Source: Fimenecus sp045594645 (GTDB lineage Bacteria > Bacillota > Clostridia > Oscillospirales > Acutalibacteraceae). Taken from it: a stretch of 64,000 nt of DNA. Both the position numbers and the translations under genes were made by a program. Each line of letters starts with the position of its first letter. Position 1 is the first letter of the stretch. Under the pieces are notes generated by a model that searched no databases, was not told the DNA's origin, and saw nothing but the letters and a program-made list of their open reading frames with translations. Positions 24,676 to 32,851 of this stretch are shown here, piece by piece. The stretch is from assembly GCA_045594645.1 (NCBI GenBank), contig JAZNYY010000029.1, positions 18,468 through 82,467 of the forward strand. The letters run 5' to 3'.

Positions 24676-25125
24676 ATGCAAACGCAAAAGCTCACAAAAA
24701 AAGAAACTCTAATTCAGGTTTTAAAATTCGTCGCATTTTCAATGGGTGCGGGTATTATTCAGATTGTGTCTTATACAATCATTCACGAATTGACCGATTG
24801 TTCACATCTTGTTGCGTATCTTCCGTCGTTGGTCTTGTCAGTCCTTTATAATTTTACGGTAAATAGAAAATACACTTTTAAATCTGCAACAAATGTGCCT
24901 GTTGCAATGCTTAAAGTAGCGCTGTTTTATTGCGTATTCACTCCTGTTTCGGCATATCTTGGCCATTTGGCAGAAAATGCAGGCATTAATAACTACATAA
25001 TCGAAGCAGTAACAATGTCTTGCAATCTTGTAACTGAATATCTTTATTGCAGATTTGTAGTTTATCGTGGTTCAATGAATACAAACAAACTTGCTAAAAA
25101 GGAAAATGACAATGACACAGAATAA
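24676..25125 (+). CDS. GtrA-family membrane protein, first of a tandem pair
   Basis: This 149-residue protein has four predicted membrane segments (about 18-38, 48-62, 76-95 and 105-125). The motif after segment 2 (YNFTVNRKYTFKS) is typical of GtrA. Family members help move undecaprenyl-linked sugars across the membrane for glycan decoration. GGGGATG lies upstream. It sits downstream of a surface-polymer transferase but has its own promoter, so a joint role is only a suggestion. It overlaps the next gene by 14 bp. Confidence 0.87.
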   Translation: MQTQKLTKKETLIQVLKFVAFSMGAGIIQIVSYTIIHELTDCSHLVAYLPSLVLSVLYNFTVNRKYTFKSATNVPVAMLKVALFYCVFTPVSAYLGHLAENAGINNYIIEAVTMSCNLVTEYLYCRFVVYRGSMNTNKLAKKENDNDTE

Positions 25126-25570
25126 AGAAAAACTAACACCCAAGCAAACGGCTATACAAATAGTTAAATTCGTGTTCTTTTCTATGGGCTCGGGCATAAT
25201 TCAAACAGTGGTTTTCACATTGCTTAATGAGGTTGCAAAACTCGATTATTGGGCAAGCTATCTGCCTGCAATAATTCTTTCTGTGCTTTACGGATTTACA
25301 GTAAACCGCCGTTACACCTTTAAATCGGCAAACAATATTCCCGTTGCAATGGCAAAGCTTGCGTTTTATTATTTGATTTTTATTCCCACTGCAACATATC
25401 TTGGTGACTTGGCAGAGGGAGCCGGGGTGAATAAGTATATTGTCCTTGTTGTGACAATGCTTTCAAACCTCACAACTGCATTCCTGGTTAATCGCTTCTG
25501 GATTTATCGCAACTCAATGAACACAAATAAACTCGCAGAAAAAGAAAAATCAAAAGCAGAAACAAAATAA
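25112..25570 (+). CDS. GtrA-family membrane protein, second of a tandem pair
   Basis: This 152-residue close relative of the preceding gene shares ACxLP-like spacing and the motif LYGFTVNRRYTFKSANNIPVAM. Matching ends (SMNTNKLA in both proteins) show an ancient tandem duplication. Four membrane segments are predicted. The start at 25112 is chosen for the 9-bp spacing to AAAAAGG; ATG 25106 is two codons earlier. The overlap with the first gene suggests the two are made in equal amounts and may form a heterodimer. Confidence 0.86.
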   Translation: MTQNKEKLTPKQTAIQIVKFVFFSMGSGIIQTVVFTLLNEVAKLDYWASYLPAIILSVLYGFTVNRRYTFKSANNIPVAMAKLAFYYLIFIPTATYLGDLAEGAGVNKYIVLVVTMLSNLTTAFLVNRFWIYRNSMNTNKLAEKEKSKAETK

Positions 25571-25579
25571 ATACTACTT

Positions 25580-25661
25580 GGTAGGGCGGGGACTCTTGGC
25601 TCACCTGAAAGGGGAGCTGTCATTTTCGCAGAAAATGACTGAGGGGTTTTCCCGCCGTTTT
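25580..25661. repeat. Family B repeat (copy 3) interrupted by a second repeat
   Basis: The outer ends GTAGGGCGGG (25581-25590) and CCCGCC (25651-25656) match the family B palindrome. The inside (25591-25648) has a different structure, with the hairpin GTCATTTTC-GCA-GAAAATGAC between GGGGAGCT and TGAGGGG. It looks like one element inserted in another. Confidence 0.65.
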
Positions 25662-25673
25662 CATTAGTTTTTT

Positions 25674-25728
25674 AATTCCTACTAACTTTATGTGAATTAA
25701 CTCTTGAATTCCTACTAATTTTGTAGTA
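25674..25728. promoter_or_regulatory. Candidate Rrf2 operator, two direct copies
   Basis: AATTCCTACTAA occurs at 25674-25685 and at 25707-25718, exactly 33 bp apart, about three helical turns. The second copy forms TACTA-N6-TAGTA (25713-25728) between the -35 and -10 of the rrf2 promoter. The first copy lies in TTAATTC-N15-GAATTAA. Its placement suggests autoregulation. Confidence 0.6.
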
Positions 25729-25732
25729 TATT
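25704..25732 (+). promoter_or_regulatory. Promoter of the rrf2-metH operon
   Basis: TTGAAT-N17-TATATT, with the operator-like palindrome filling the spacer. Confidence 0.7.
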
Positions 25733-25774
25733 AAATTAGAAATAAACAACAATACTTTAAAAGGTTATGATTAT

Positions 25775-26209
25775 ATGAAAATCTCAACAAAAGGCAGATA
25801 TGCGCTTCGCCTTATGACCGATTTGGCAATTCATAAGGAGGACGGCTATATCTCAATAAAATCAATTGCAACAAGGCAGAATATCAGCGAGAAATATCTT
25901 GAGCAGATTATCAAAATGCTGTCAAAAGAAAATCTTGTTGAAAGCACCCGCGGTGCGCAGGGTGGCTATAAGCTCACCCGCGAGCCCATTGAATATACCG
26001 TCGGCGAAATTTTAAGAGTTACCGAGGGTAGCCTTGCTCCCGTCGCTTGTCTTGAGACCGATGAAAACACCTGCGAAAACTGTATGGATTGCGTAACTCT
26101 CGAAATCTGGCAGTGTGTACTTGACGCAGTTAATAAGGTTGTTGACTCAATAACTTTACAATATCTTGTTGACAAACAGAAAGAAAAGGGTAATTGCGGA
26201 TGCTGTTAA
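25775..26209 (+). CDS. Rrf2-family transcriptional regulator (IscR/CymR-like)
   Basis: This 144-residue winged-helix regulator begins MKISTKGRYALRLMTDLAIH, the Rrf2 signature, with the recognition helix region ISEKYLEQIIKMLSKENLVE. The C-terminal part has a cysteine cluster (CLETDENTCENCMDC), comparable to the Fe-S ligands of IscR, although the spacing differs and another pair of Cys ends the protein. It could sense Fe-S status, or O-acetylserine/cysteine as CymR does. It leads an operon with metH and overlaps the next gene by 10 bp. Confidence 0.93.
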   Translation: MKISTKGRYALRLMTDLAIHKEDGYISIKSIATRQNISEKYLEQIIKMLSKENLVESTRGAQGGYKLTREPIEYTVGEILRVTEGSLAPVACLETDENTCENCMDCVTLEIWQCVLDAVNKVVDSITLQYLVDKQKEKGNCGCC

Positions 26210-26775
26210 AATACGACTTGCACGAAGCTGCAAGATATATGGGCTATAAATATGGCAGTGAGCCAAGCGAAGAAATATGTGAGCTCTGCGAAGAAGCATA
26301 TAAAGAGCTTTGCAAGGTGATTACACCGAAATATATCTATAAAGAATACGAATTCACGAAAACTTCCGACGGAATAATCGTTGACGGAATTGAGTTCAAA
26401 AGCCATAAGCTTCTTAATCATTTAAAGAATTCCGCAACTGTCGTTCTTTTTGCCGCAACATTGGGGCAGGGCGCTGATACATTGGTGCGTAAATATTCGG
26501 TCACCGATGTTGCAATGACCTCTGTTGTGCATTGTGTGGGCGCATCTTTGGTAGAAAATCTTTGCGATGAGGCTTGCGAGCAATTGAAAAACACCATAAA
26601 GGGTGAGCACAGACCTCGTTTCAGTCCGGGTTATGGCGGACTCGATATTTCATCACAGGCAGATTTCTTTAAACTTTTACCCGTAAATAAGCAATTGGGA
26701 GTAACTCTTTCAGATAGCTTTATGATGACTCCCACCAAAACTGTAACCGCATTTATAGGAATTATCAAGGAATGA
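26200..26775 (+). CDS. Stand-alone methionine synthase reactivation-domain protein
   Basis: This 191-residue protein matches the SAM-binding activation domain that in E. coli forms the C-terminus of MetH and remethylates oxidised cob(II)alamin. The key segment RFSPGYGGLDISSQADFF is the conserved RxxPGY loop that contacts SAM. The shortened form as a separate gene is known in Clostridia. It lies four bases before metH, which lacks this domain, so together they should make one functional enzyme. ATG 26200 lies within the end of rrf2. Confidence 0.88.
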   Translation: MLLKYDLHEAARYMGYKYGSEPSEEICELCEEAYKELCKVITPKYIYKEYEFTKTSDGIIVDGIEFKSHKLLNHLKNSATVVLFAATLGQGADTLVRKYSVTDVAMTSVVHCVGASLVENLCDEACEQLKNTIKGEHRPRFSPGYGGLDISSQADFFKLLPVNKQLGVTLSDSFMMTPTKTVTAFIGIIKE

Positions 26776-26779
26776 TTTT

Positions 26780-29140
26780 ATGACCTTTAAAGAAAAATTC
26801 GGCAATGAAATACTGTTTTTTGACGGTGCAATGGGCACAATGCTCCAAAAAAACGGCTTAAAAACAGGTGAGTTGCCCGAAAATATGAACATAACTAACC
26901 CGCAAGTCCTTTTGAAAATTCATAAAGAATATTTAGATGCAGGGTGTAATGTTGTAACCGCTAACACATTTGGTGCTAACGGCTTAAAATTCGATAATGT
27001 AGAAGAAATTATCACTTCAGCCGTTTCTCTTGCAAAAAAATCAATAGAAAATACAGACCGCGATTGCTATGTGGCTTTTGATGTGGGCCCACTCGGTAAG
27101 CTTTTAAAACCAAGCGGAGATTTAGAGTTTGATTGTGCCTATGACCTTTTCAAAGAGCAGGTTATCGCAGGCGAAAATGCGGGCGCAGATTTAATTCTCA
27201 TTGAAACAATGGGGGATTTGTACGAAATCAAGGCGGCAGTTTTGGCGGCTAAAGAGAATACTGCTTTGCCCGTTCTTGTGTCAATGATTTTTGACGAAAA
27301 GGGAATACTCTTAACGGGGGCGGACATTAAAACTGCAGTTATAACTCTTGAAGCCCTCGGCGTTGACGGAATCGGTATGAATTGCGGGCTCGGTCCCGAC
27401 CAGATGCTTGAACTTCTTAAAGAAATGAAAAAGTATTCAAGTACCCCCATATTCATTCAGCCCAATGCGGGCTTACCCGTAAGCGTTAACGGCGTTACAA
27501 CCTATAATGTAACACCCGAAGAATTCGCACAAAAACAGCTTGAAATTGTAAAAAACGGTGCTTGTGCTTTGGGTGGTTGCTGTGGTACAACTCCCGAGCA
27601 TATAAAAGCAATGATTGAGCGTTGCAAAAATGAAAAGGTAGAAAAAATCTATAAAAAAGATTTCACCGCTGTTACTTCTTATTCTAAAACTGTAATTTTT
27701 GGCGAAAAACCCGTAATTATCGGTGAGCGAATCAACCCCACAGGTAAAAAAATGCTCAAAGAGGCGCTTCGCAATAAGGATATGGATTATATCTATCGTG
27801 AGGGCGTGGCGCAGGCAGATGCGGGCGCAGATATTCTCGATGTGAATGTGGGACTTCCCGAAATTGACGAGCCCGAAATGATGCAAAACGCAGTTGAGGG
27901 CTTGCAAAGTATTCTCAATACTCCTTTGCAAATTGATACTTCCGACTCCATAGCAATGGAAAAAGCACTCCGCCTTTATAATGGTAAGGCTATGGTGAAT
28001 TCTGTAAACGGTAAAGCGGAGTCTATGAATTCGGTGTTCCCACTTGTGAAAAAATACGGCGGAGTTGTAGTGTGCCTCACTCTTGATGAAAACGGAATTC
28101 CCGAAACCTCCGACGGCAGAATTGCAATTGCAGAAAAGATTATTGAAAAGGCAAAAGAATACGGAATTTCTAAGCCAGATTTGGTATTTGACCCGCTTTG
28201 TATGACGGTCAGCACAAATAAGGATAATGCAAAAATCACACTTGAGTGTATTGAAAGACTTAACAATGATTTAGGCGTAAAAACCGTGCTCGGAGTTTCA
28301 AATGTGTCGTTTGGATTACCCAACCGCGAGCTTTTAAACTCAACATTCTTCACCCTTGCAATGCAAAAGGGACTCAGCGCAGGTATTATCAACCCTAAAA
28401 GCGATTCAATGATGAATTCTTATTATTCATATTGTGCACTTGCGGGCTTGGATGATAATTTTGAAAGCTACATTTCAAATAATACCGAAAGTAAAAAAGA
28501 GTTAACCTCTGAAAATACCATTGATTTAAAAACCGCCGTAATTAAAGGTCTTAAAGCGCAGGCGAGGGCAGAAACAGAAAAAGAACTTCTCACAAAATCG
28601 CCCCTCGAAATCATTGACGGAATTTTAATTCCCGCACTTGATAAAGTGGGCAGAGATTTTGAAAACAATGTTGTATTCCTGCCCGGACTTTTAATGAGTG
28701 CCGAAACTGCCGGTATTAGTTTTGAAATAATCAAAAAGCATATGGCAAAAATCGGCTCAACTGACACCAAAAAGGGTAAAATAATAATCGCAACCGTAAA
28801 AGGTGATATCCACGATATCGGTAAAAATATTGTGAAAGTTCTTCTTGAAAATTACGGATATGATGTGATTGATTTGGGCAAAGATATCACACCTCAGCAA
28901 ATCGTCGATGCCGTGAAAAAAGAAAATGCAAAGCTTGTGGGGCTTTCGGCATTAATGACCACTACAGTTCCCTCAATGGAAGAAACAATCAGTCTTTTAC
29001 GCGAAGAAGCTGACGGTGTTTCAGTTATGGTTGGCGGTGCGGTGCTTACCGAAGAATATGCAAAAAAGATTGGTGCAGACTATTACGGTAAAGACGCAAT
29101 GTCATCTGTGAGATATGCTGAAAAATTCTTTGTAAAATAA
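26780..29140 (+). CDS. metH: Cobalamin-dependent methionine synthase, three-module form
   Basis: MetH moves a methyl group from methyltetrahydrofolate through cobalamin to homocysteine. The protein has 786 residues. It has a homocysteine-binding barrel (1-290) with zinc ligands Cys202, Cys267 and Cys268, a pterin-binding barrel (about 305-560, IIGERINPTGKK), a helical cap (580-660) and a B12 domain with the DxHxxG motif at 676-681 (axial ligand His678). The reactivation domain is missing here and encoded by the previous gene. It is probably controlled by the Rrf2 regulator two genes upstream. No B12 or SAM riboswitch is seen. Confidence 0.96.
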   Translation: MTFKEKFGNEILFFDGAMGTMLQKNGLKTGELPENMNITNPQVLLKIHKEYLDAGCNVVTANTFGANGLKFDNVEEIITSAVSLAKKSIENTDRDCYVAFDVGPLGKLLKPSGDLEFDCAYDLFKEQVIAGENAGADLILIETMGDLYEIKAAVLAAKENTALPVLVSMIFDEKGILLTGADIKTAVITLEALGVDGIGMNCGLGPDQMLELLKEMKKYSSTPIFIQPNAGLPVSVNGVTTYNVTPEEFAQKQLEIVKNGACALGGCCGTTPEHIKAMIERCKNEKVEKIYKKDFTAVTSYSKTVIFGEKPVIIGERINPTGKKMLKEALRNKDMDYIYREGVAQADAGADILDVNVGLPEIDEPEMMQNAVEGLQSILNTPLQIDTSDSIAMEKALRLYNGKAMVNSVNGKAESMNSVFPLVKKYGGVVVCLTLDENGIPETSDGRIAIAEKIIEKAKEYGISKPDLVFDPLCMTVSTNKDNAKITLECIERLNNDLGVKTVLGVSNVSFGLPNRELLNSTFFTLAMQKGLSAGIINPKSDSMMNSYYSYCALAGLDDNFESYISNNTESKKELTSENTIDLKTAVIKGLKAQARAETEKELLTKSPLEIIDGILIPALDKVGRDFENNVVFLPGLLMSAETAGISFEIIKKHMAKIGSTDTKKGKIIIATVKGDIHDIGKNIVKVLLENYGYDVIDLGKDITPQQIVDAVKKENAKLVGLSALMTTTVPSMEETISLLREEADGVSVMVGGAVLTEEYAKKIGADYYGKDAMSSVRYAEKFFVK

Positions 29141-29163
29141 TGGTATTTTTACCTATATTATAA

Positions 29164-29192
29164 TTGACAAATTCATACCGCAGTAGTATGAT
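29164..29192 (+). promoter_or_regulatory. Promoter of iscS-iscU with Rrf2-like operator in the spacer
   Basis: TTGACA-N17-TATGAT. The spacer holds CATAC-N7-GTATG (29174-29190). The pattern AATTCnTAC-N7-GTA is shared with the rrf2 promoter. Confidence 0.7.
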
Positions 29193-29254
29193 ATATACGA
29201 ATTCACAGTAATTCACTATGAATTGTAATTTTTTCTACGAAAAGAGATGTATAT

Positions 29255-30436
29255 ATGAAGGTTTACGCAGATAATGCCGCAACCACAAAAATATCAAAAA
29301 CAGCACTCGAGGCTATGATGCCTTGCTTTGAGGAAATTTACGGAAATCCCTCAAGTCTTCATAGTGTTGGGCAAGATGCGTTCCACGCAGTACGCGATGC
29401 GCGAAACACAGTTGCCGAGTGCATTAACGCTGACCCCAACGATGTTTATTTTTCATCGGGCGGTAGCGAGAGCGATAACTGGGCAATCAAGGGTGCGGCT
29501 CATTTAATGGCTAAAAAAGGCAAAAAGCATATTATAAGCTCAAAATTTGAGCACCACGCAGTATTGCATACACTCAATGCACTCGAAAAAGAGGGCTTTG
29601 AGATTACATTGCTTGATGTTTACGAAAACGGTGTCGTTAAGGTTGAAGATGTTAAAAACGCAATTCGCCCCGACACCGCACTCGTAACAATTATGTATGC
29701 AAACAACGAAATCGGCACAGTTCAGCCAATTCGCGAAATCGGTGCAGTTTGCCGCGAAGCAGGCGTGCTTTTCCACACAGACGCAGTTCAAGCAGTTGGT
29801 CATATTCCCGTTGATGTAAAGGCAGATAATATTGATATGCTCTCACTTTCGGGTCATAAATTCCACGGACCTAAAGGTGTCGGCGCACTTTACTGCAAAA
29901 AGGGTATAAGACTTCCTAATCTTATCGAGGGTGGCGCGCAGGAGCGTAACCGCCGTGCAGGTACAGAAAATGTGCCCGCAATTGTTGGTATGGCGGCAGC
30001 TCTTAAAGAGGCTTGCGATAATATGGAAGAGAATACTAAAAAGCTTATCGCAATGCGTGAACAACTCATTGAGGGCATTCTCAAAATTGACCTTAGCCGT
30101 ATCAATGGCGACCGTGAGCACAGACTCCCCGGTAATGTCAGCGCTTGCTTTGAGGGTGTAGAGGGCGAATCACTTCTTCTCTACCTCGATTTAATGGGTA
30201 TTAGCGCATCTTCGGGCTCTGCTTGTACTTCAGGCTCACTCGACCCAAGCCATGTGCTTCTTTCAATCGGACTTGTTCACGAGGTAGCCCACGGCTCATT
30301 AAGACTTAGCCTTTGCGAAGAGAATACTCCCGAGCAAATGGATTATATTTTAGAAAAATTACCCCCAATTATTGACAGACTTCGTGATATGTCGCCATTG
30401 TGGGAAAAGATACAAAAAGAAAGAGGTAACAACTAA
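29255..30436 (+). CDS. iscS: Cysteine desulfurase (NifS/IscS family)
   Basis: This pyridoxal-phosphate enzyme takes sulfur from cysteine as a persulfide for Fe-S clusters and thiolated tRNA. The protein has 393 residues. The PLP lysine is Lys202 (SGHKFHGPKG) and the catalytic Cys is Cys324 in SSGSACTSGS, on the long mobile loop typical of the IscS/NifS group. The next gene, a scaffold, starts in its stop codon. mnmA, its other sulfur client, is two genes further on. The promoter suggests Rrf2 control. Confidence 0.96.
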   Translation: MKVYADNAATTKISKTALEAMMPCFEEIYGNPSSLHSVGQDAFHAVRDARNTVAECINADPNDVYFSSGGSESDNWAIKGAAHLMAKKGKKHIISSKFEHHAVLHTLNALEKEGFEITLLDVYENGVVKVEDVKNAIRPDTALVTIMYANNEIGTVQPIREIGAVCREAGVLFHTDAVQAVGHIPVDVKADNIDMLSLSGHKFHGPKGVGALYCKKGIRLPNLIEGGAQERNRRAGTENVPAIVGMAAALKEACDNMEENTKKLIAMREQLIEGILKIDLSRINGDREHRLPGNVSACFEGVEGESLLLYLDLMGISASSGSACTSGSLDPSHVLLSIGLVHEVAHGSLRLSLCEENTPEQMDYILEKLPPIIDRLRDMSPLWEKIQKERGNN

Positions 30437-30852
30437 TGGAATATTCAGAGAAGGTAATGGAACATTTCGTCAACCCTCATAATGTTGGCAAGCTTGAAGA
30501 TGCAGACGGTGTGGGTGAAGTTGGTAACGCAAAATGTGGCGATATTATGAAAATGTATCTCAAAATTGAGAATGATATTATCACCGATGTTAAATTTAAT
30601 ACTTATGGCTGTGCATCTGCAATCGCAACAAGCTCAATCGCAACTGATATGATTAAAGGTCAGCCCTTGTCAGAGGCTCTTAAGCTTACAAATAAGGCCG
30701 TTGTTGAGGCGCTTGACGGACTTCCCGCAGTTAAAATTCACTGCTCAGTTCTTGCAGAGCAGGCAATCAAAGCCGCAGTAAAAGACTACTACGACAAAAA
30801 CAATATCGAGTACGACCCCGCAGACTTTGAATTCGAAGAACATCACCATTAA
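30436..30852 (+). CDS. iscU: Fe-S cluster scaffold protein IscU/NifU
   Basis: This is the scaffold on which IscS-derived sulfur and iron form [2Fe-2S] clusters. The protein has 138 residues and is the single-domain IscU type without the NifU C-terminal part. The three cluster cysteines are Cys34 (KCGD), Cys59 (YGCASA) and Cys103 (HCSVLAEQ), and Asp36 is present. A C-terminal acidic and histidine-rich end (EFEEHHH) is unusual and may bind metal. It starts inside the iscS stop. Confidence 0.95.
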   Translation: MEYSEKVMEHFVNPHNVGKLEDADGVGEVGNAKCGDIMKMYLKIENDIITDVKFNTYGCASAIATSSIATDMIKGQPLSEALKLTNKAVVEALDGLPAVKIHCSVLAEQAIKAAVKDYYDKNNIEYDPADFEFEEHHH

Positions 30853-30857
30853 TAACA

Positions 30858-30908
30858 GCCTCCCTTGTTAAAGGGAGGGGGACCGTCGAAGACGGTGGAG
30901 GGATTCCC
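30858..30908 (+). repeat. Family A GC-rich intergenic repeat, copy 2
   Basis: The hairpins CTCCC-TTGTTAAA-GGGAG and ACCGTC-GAA-GACGGT are followed by GGAGGGATTCCC. The GGAGGG at 30897-30902 lies 7 bp before the nadA ATG and appears to be its ribosome site. Confidence 0.9.
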
Positions 30909-30909
30909 A

Positions 30910-31827
30910 ATGACAGTAAGAGAAATGCAAGACAAAATCTTGCAACTTAAAAAAGAAAAAGACATCTGCATATTGGCTCACAGCTATGTGGCACGCGAAA
31001 TACAAGAAATTGCCGATTTCACAGGTGATAGCTTTCAGTTGAGCGTACTCGCAGAAAAAGCACCGCAGAAAACTGTTATTATGTGCGGAGTTCGTTTTAT
31101 GGCAGAAACCGTAAAAATTCTCTCACCCGAAAAAACAGTTTATATTGCAAGTCCTATTGCGGGTTGCCCAATGGCAGAGCAGATGGATAAAGAGCTTATC
31201 AGTAAGGTTAAAGAGCAATATCCTGATTATACCGTTGTGGCTTATATCAATACCACTTCAGACCTTAAAACAGTTTGTGATGTGTGTGTAACCTCATCAT
31301 CAGCGGTTAAAATCGTTAAGAAAATCGAGAACGATAAAATCCTCTTTATTCCCGACTGTAATCTTGGTGCATTCGTCGCTGAACAAGTTCCCGAAAAAGA
31401 GTTCAAACTCTTGCAGGGTGGGTGTCCAATACACGCACGAATGAGCAAAAAGGATGTTGACAGGGCAAAAGAATTGCACCCTGATGCACTCTTCCTTGTT
31501 CATCCCGAATGCAGACCCGAGGTTGTGGCAGAGGCAGATTATATCGGCTCAACATCGGGAATTATGGATTATGCCCGTAAGAGTGATGCAAAAGAATTCA
31601 TTATCGGTACAGAAATCAGTATTGCAGAATCTTTGCAGTATGAGTGTCCCGATAAGAAATTCTACCCACTTTCAAAAGAGCTTATTTGCCCCAATATGAA
31701 GGCTACAACCCTTGTTGACCTTTATAACACCGTAATAGGTGAGGGCGGCGAAGAGATTATAATGGACGAGCAGACCATTAAAGATGCTAAAAAATGCATT
31801 GATATGATGATTAAACTCGGTGAATAA
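30910..31827 (+). CDS. nadA: Quinolinate synthase
   Basis: NadA condenses iminoaspartate with dihydroxyacetone phosphate to quinolinate, the start of NAD synthesis, using a [4Fe-4S] cluster. The protein has 305 residues. The three cluster cysteines are seen in IAGCPMAE (Cys86), GGCPIHA and CPNMKATT. The ATG at 30910 matches the family start; a longer frame from 30865 would translate the repeat. nadB and nadC are not beside it. It sits between iscU and mnmA, both linked to Fe-S/sulfur supply. Confidence 0.95.
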   Translation: MTVREMQDKILQLKKEKDICILAHSYVAREIQEIADFTGDSFQLSVLAEKAPQKTVIMCGVRFMAETVKILSPEKTVYIASPIAGCPMAEQMDKELISKVKEQYPDYTVVAYINTTSDLKTVCDVCVTSSSAVKIVKKIENDKILFIPDCNLGAFVAEQVPEKEFKLLQGGCPIHARMSKKDVDRAKELHPDALFLVHPECRPEVVAEADYIGSTSGIMDYARKSDAKEFIIGTEISIAESLQYECPDKKFYPLSKELICPNMKATTLVDLYNTVIGEGGEEIIMDEQTIKDAKKCIDMMIKLGE

Positions 31828-31828
31828 T

Positions 31829-32851
31829 ATGAGTAAAGCAATAATCGCAATGAGCGGCGGCGTAGACAGTTCTGTCGCCGCTTTACTTATGAAAAAAGAA
31901 GGCTATGAATGTGTCGGCGCTACAATGCAGCTCTATTCCGAAGGGGACTGCAGTGATGCGAAAGCGGTTGCCGACAAACTTTCTATGCCTTTTTATGTTT
32001 TTCCGCTTAAAGAAGAATTCAAAGAGCAAGTTATTAATAAATTCATTGAATGTTATGAGCAGGGCAAAACACCAAACCCTTGTATAGAGTGTAATCGTAC
32101 CCTTAAATTCGGTGCAATGATGGATAAAATGAGAGAACTCGACGGCGATTATGTTGTCACAGGTCACTATGCCCGTGTTGAATACGAAAACGGCGAGTAT
32201 AAGCTAAAAAAAGCCGTTGATGAGAGTAAAGACCAAAGCTATTTTCTTTATATGCTCACTCAAGAACAGTTAAAGCATATAAAATTCCCGTTAGGTGAAT
32301 ACACAAAGCCCGAAATCCGCGAAATTGCCGAAAAAAACGGATTTATCAATGCACGAAAAAAGGATAGTCAGGATATCTGTTTTGTCCCCGACGGCGATTA
32401 TGCGAACTTTATTAAGGGCTACAACGGTAAAGAATACCCTAAAGGACTTTTTATGCATAAAGACGGCTTTTCATTCGGAGAGCATAAAGGTATTGTGAAT
32501 TACACAATCGGCCAGCGTAAAGGACTTGGAATTGCATATAAAAATCCGCTTTATGTTCTTAACATTGACCCCGAAACAAATAATGTTATTCTTGGCGATA
32601 ATGAAGACTTGTTTACAGACGAAGTAACCGCTAAAAATGTGAATATAATCAGCGGAAAACCACTCACAGAGCCTATAAGAGTGCTCGCTCGTGTCCGTTA
32701 CCGTCATAAAGAACAACCCGCAACCGCGTGGCAAGACGAAAACAGATTTTTACACATCAAATTTGACGAACCACAACGCGCAATTACAAAAGGTCAATCA
32801 CTCGTAATATTTGACGGCGATACAGTCCTTGGTGGTGGCGAGATAATATAA
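31829..32851 (+). CDS. mnmA: tRNA-specific 2-thiouridylase MnmA
   Basis: MnmA thiolates U34 of tRNA Lys, Glu and Gln, using sulfur that comes from the IscS persulfide. The protein has 340 residues. The ATP pyrophosphatase loop is SGGVDSSVA (N-terminal), the catalytic cysteines lie in NPCIECN and SQDICFVP, and a C-terminal beta-barrel binds tRNA. ATG 31829 follows directly on the nadA stop. A sulfur source (iscS) and this client are in the same block. Confidence 0.97.
   Translation: MSKAIIAMSGGVDSSVAALLMKKEGYECVGATMQLYSEGDCSDAKAVADKLSMPFYVFPLKEEFKEQVINKFIECYEQGKTPNPCIECNRTLKFGAMMDKMRELDGDYVVTGHYARVEYENGEYKLKKAVDESKDQSYFLYMLTQEQLKHIKFPLGEYTKPEIREIAEKNGFINARKKDSQDICFVPDGDYANFIKGYNGKEYPKGLFMHKDGFSFGEHKGIVNYTIGQRKGLGIAYKNPLYVLNIDPETNNVILGDNEDLFTDEVTAKNVNIISGKPLTEPIRVLARVRYRHKEQPATAWQDENRFLHIKFDEPQRAITKGQSLVIFDGDTVLGGGEII

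Noticed and set aside
27473..27931. - strand frame of 152 codons
   Set aside because: Antisense to metH in its conserved barrel; no independent support.
29141..29254. Possible B12 or SAM riboswitch near metH and iscS
   Set aside because: The gap is 114 bp, filled by a promoter and short palindromes; the conserved elements of these riboswitches are absent.
30865..30909. Upstream extension of nadA
   Set aside because: These 15 codons are the family A repeat; NadA starts at 30910.
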